This document shows positions 21,420-21,967 of a stretch of DNA of 21,967 bases, piece by piece (the first letter of the stretch is position 1; the number at the start of each line of letters is the position of its first letter). Origin of the DNA: JALYRV01 sp035512575 (GTDB lineage Bacteria; Acidobacteriota; Vicinamibacteria; Vicinamibacterales; SCN-69-37); assembly GCA_035512575.1 (NCBI GenBank), contig DATKDT010000151.1:1-21967 (forward strand), read 5' to 3'. The notes beneath the pieces were generated by a model. That model was not told the origin of the DNA, searched no databases, and saw only the letters and a list, made by a program, of their open reading frames with translations. Made by a program: the position numbers and the translations under genes.

Positions 21420-21967
21420 AGCTTCGCCCCGCACGACTTGCAGAACTTCGCGTCGGCATCGTTCGCCGTGCCGCAGGAAGCGCACACGACAGGCTCCAGA
21501 CTCCGGGCCCCAGGCTCCAGGCCTGAAGTCTTCCCGCTGGAGTCTGGAGTCTGGAGTCTGGAGCCTGATCGAGCCGCGATCTCGCGCTCTACTCTCAGGC
21601 GCACCGCCTCGCGGCCGTCCAGCTGCGCCATGATGGCCGCCGCCCGGTCGCGCAGGCCCGCCTCCATCGGCGCGGCGTCGGCGGCGCTCACCTTCCCCAT
21701 CGCCGTGTCGAACTGCAGATCCTTGATGGCCCGCAGCGTCAGCAGTTTCTCGCGCTCGAGCGCCTCGCGCAGGCTCTCGCTGACGACGTCCTCGGGCGCC
21801 GTGCGGCCCGCCAGCGCCGTCAACAGCGCGTGCAGCGCGGCCGCGCTCGCGCCCGCCGCGCCGATCGCCAGGCTGACCAGCAGCAGCGCGAGCGGCGACG
21901 CCGGCGGCGACAGCCAGACCGCGGCGGCCGCGGCGAGAAACGAAGCGGTCAGATAGAACTGCCAGGG
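21416..21967 (-). CDS. CcmI-like coiled-coil protein with C-terminal zinc ribbon, 5' partial
   Basis: 183 residues to the window edge; the frame is open to 21967 so the N-terminus may be only a few residues away. Two TM segments (starting WQFYLTASFLAAAAAVWL) lead to a helical segment with LREALEREKLLTLRAIKDL, FDTAMGKVSAAD, the E-k-x-x-x-L-x-x-x-K-D-L-e-F-D pattern seen in CcmI-type and related proteins. The linker (residues ~130-155: SRLQTPDSSGKTSGLEPGAR) is coded by the GGAGTCT repeat at 21491-21566. The end is a zinc ribbon, CX2C-X10-CX2C (CASCGTANDADAKFCKSCG). First visible gene of the ccm operon. Could also be called a zinc-ribbon domain protein of unknown role. Confidence 0.7.
   Translation of the reverse strand, partial: PWQFYLTASFLAAAAAVWLSPPASPLALLLVSLAIGAAGASAAALHALLTALAGRTAPEDVVSESLREALEREKLLTLRAIKDLQFDTAMGKVSAADAAPMEAGLRDRAAAIMAQLDGREAVRLRVEREIAARSGSRLQTPDSSGKTSGLEPGARSLEPVVCASCGTANDADAKFCKSCGAKL
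21491..21566. repeat. Tandem heptamer array GGAGTCT with inverted copy, in frame in the zinc-ribbon gene
   Basis: GGAGTCT at 21539-21545, 21546-21552, 21553-21559 and GGAGCCT at 21560-21566. AGGCTCCAGACTCC at 21491-21504 is an exact 14-bp inverted copy of 21553-21566, and CAGGCTCCAGG at 21511-21521 is another related piece. The array codes for the flexible linker before the zinc ribbon without shifting the frame. Confidence 0.85.

Noticed and set aside
1..21967. Insertion sequences, integrases, tRNA or rRNA genes
   Set aside because: No transposase or integrase motifs in any supported frame, no cloverleaf or rRNA-like stretches, and no att-like direct repeats seen by eye.

Overview
The window is about 22 kb of very GC-rich DNA, densely packed with short intergenic gaps, frequent GTG/TTG starts and many 1-4 nt stop/start overlaps. 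Gene content (a cytochrome c maturation operon beside a zinc-ribbon/CcmI-like protein, several polyprenyl-phosphate-sugar type glycosyltransferases, two outer-membrane beta-barrels with signal peptides and terminal Phe) points to a diderm, respiring, soil-type bacterium. I infer an uncultured Acidobacteriota, Vicinamibacteria-like genome, but no marker gene in the window proves this. There are no rRNA, tRNA, transposase, phage or CRISPR features.

Layout. 1-426: 3' end of a secreted protein with a fibronectin-III end and a Cys-rich domain. 490-5124: divergent unit with a DPMS-like GT2 on the minus strand and radical SAM/twitch protein, GT39-type membrane glycosyltransferase and SDR epimerase on the plus strand. 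5121-5870: outer-membrane barrel. 6013-8105: second radical SAM protein plus a flippase-like membrane protein, which seems to start at CTG. 8290-8628: small Cys-containing unknown protein. 8772-11488 (minus): DedA protein, GT2 with membrane anchors, secreted GH-A-like hydrolase. 11515-13116: second GT-C membrane glycosyltransferase. 13178-15242 (minus): anti-sigma-type ATPase, inositol monophosphatase, and a second barrel further along the same strand. 15266-17765: aroA-aroK-metallophosphoesterase. 17784-21967 (minus): zinc-ribbon protein, CNA_B-like membrane protein, ccmA-ccmB-ccmC-ccmD and a 51-residue membrane protein, all overlapping and probably one operon.

How the genes work together. 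The left 13 kb looks like a glycan island. Small GT2 enzymes would charge a polyprenyl phosphate with sugar, GT39/GT-C enzymes would transfer it on the periplasmic side, a flippase-like protein and DedA protein could move or recycle lipid carriers, and an SDR and a GH-A protein could modify the sugars. The role of the two radical SAM proteins is unknown. The right part is housekeeping: shikimate pathway and haem delivery for cytochrome c.

The most unusual signal is a set of short tandem 7-8 bp arrays (ATCACCAG, GGAGTCT, ATTTACA, degenerate AGCGACC), often with inverted copies. Every array touches a coding sequence. Two supply the stop codon of a gene and two sit in frame inside proteins. A second recurring signal is a -10 element without a -35, several times only 5-12 nt before the start codon, which suggests leaderless or near-leaderless transcripts.
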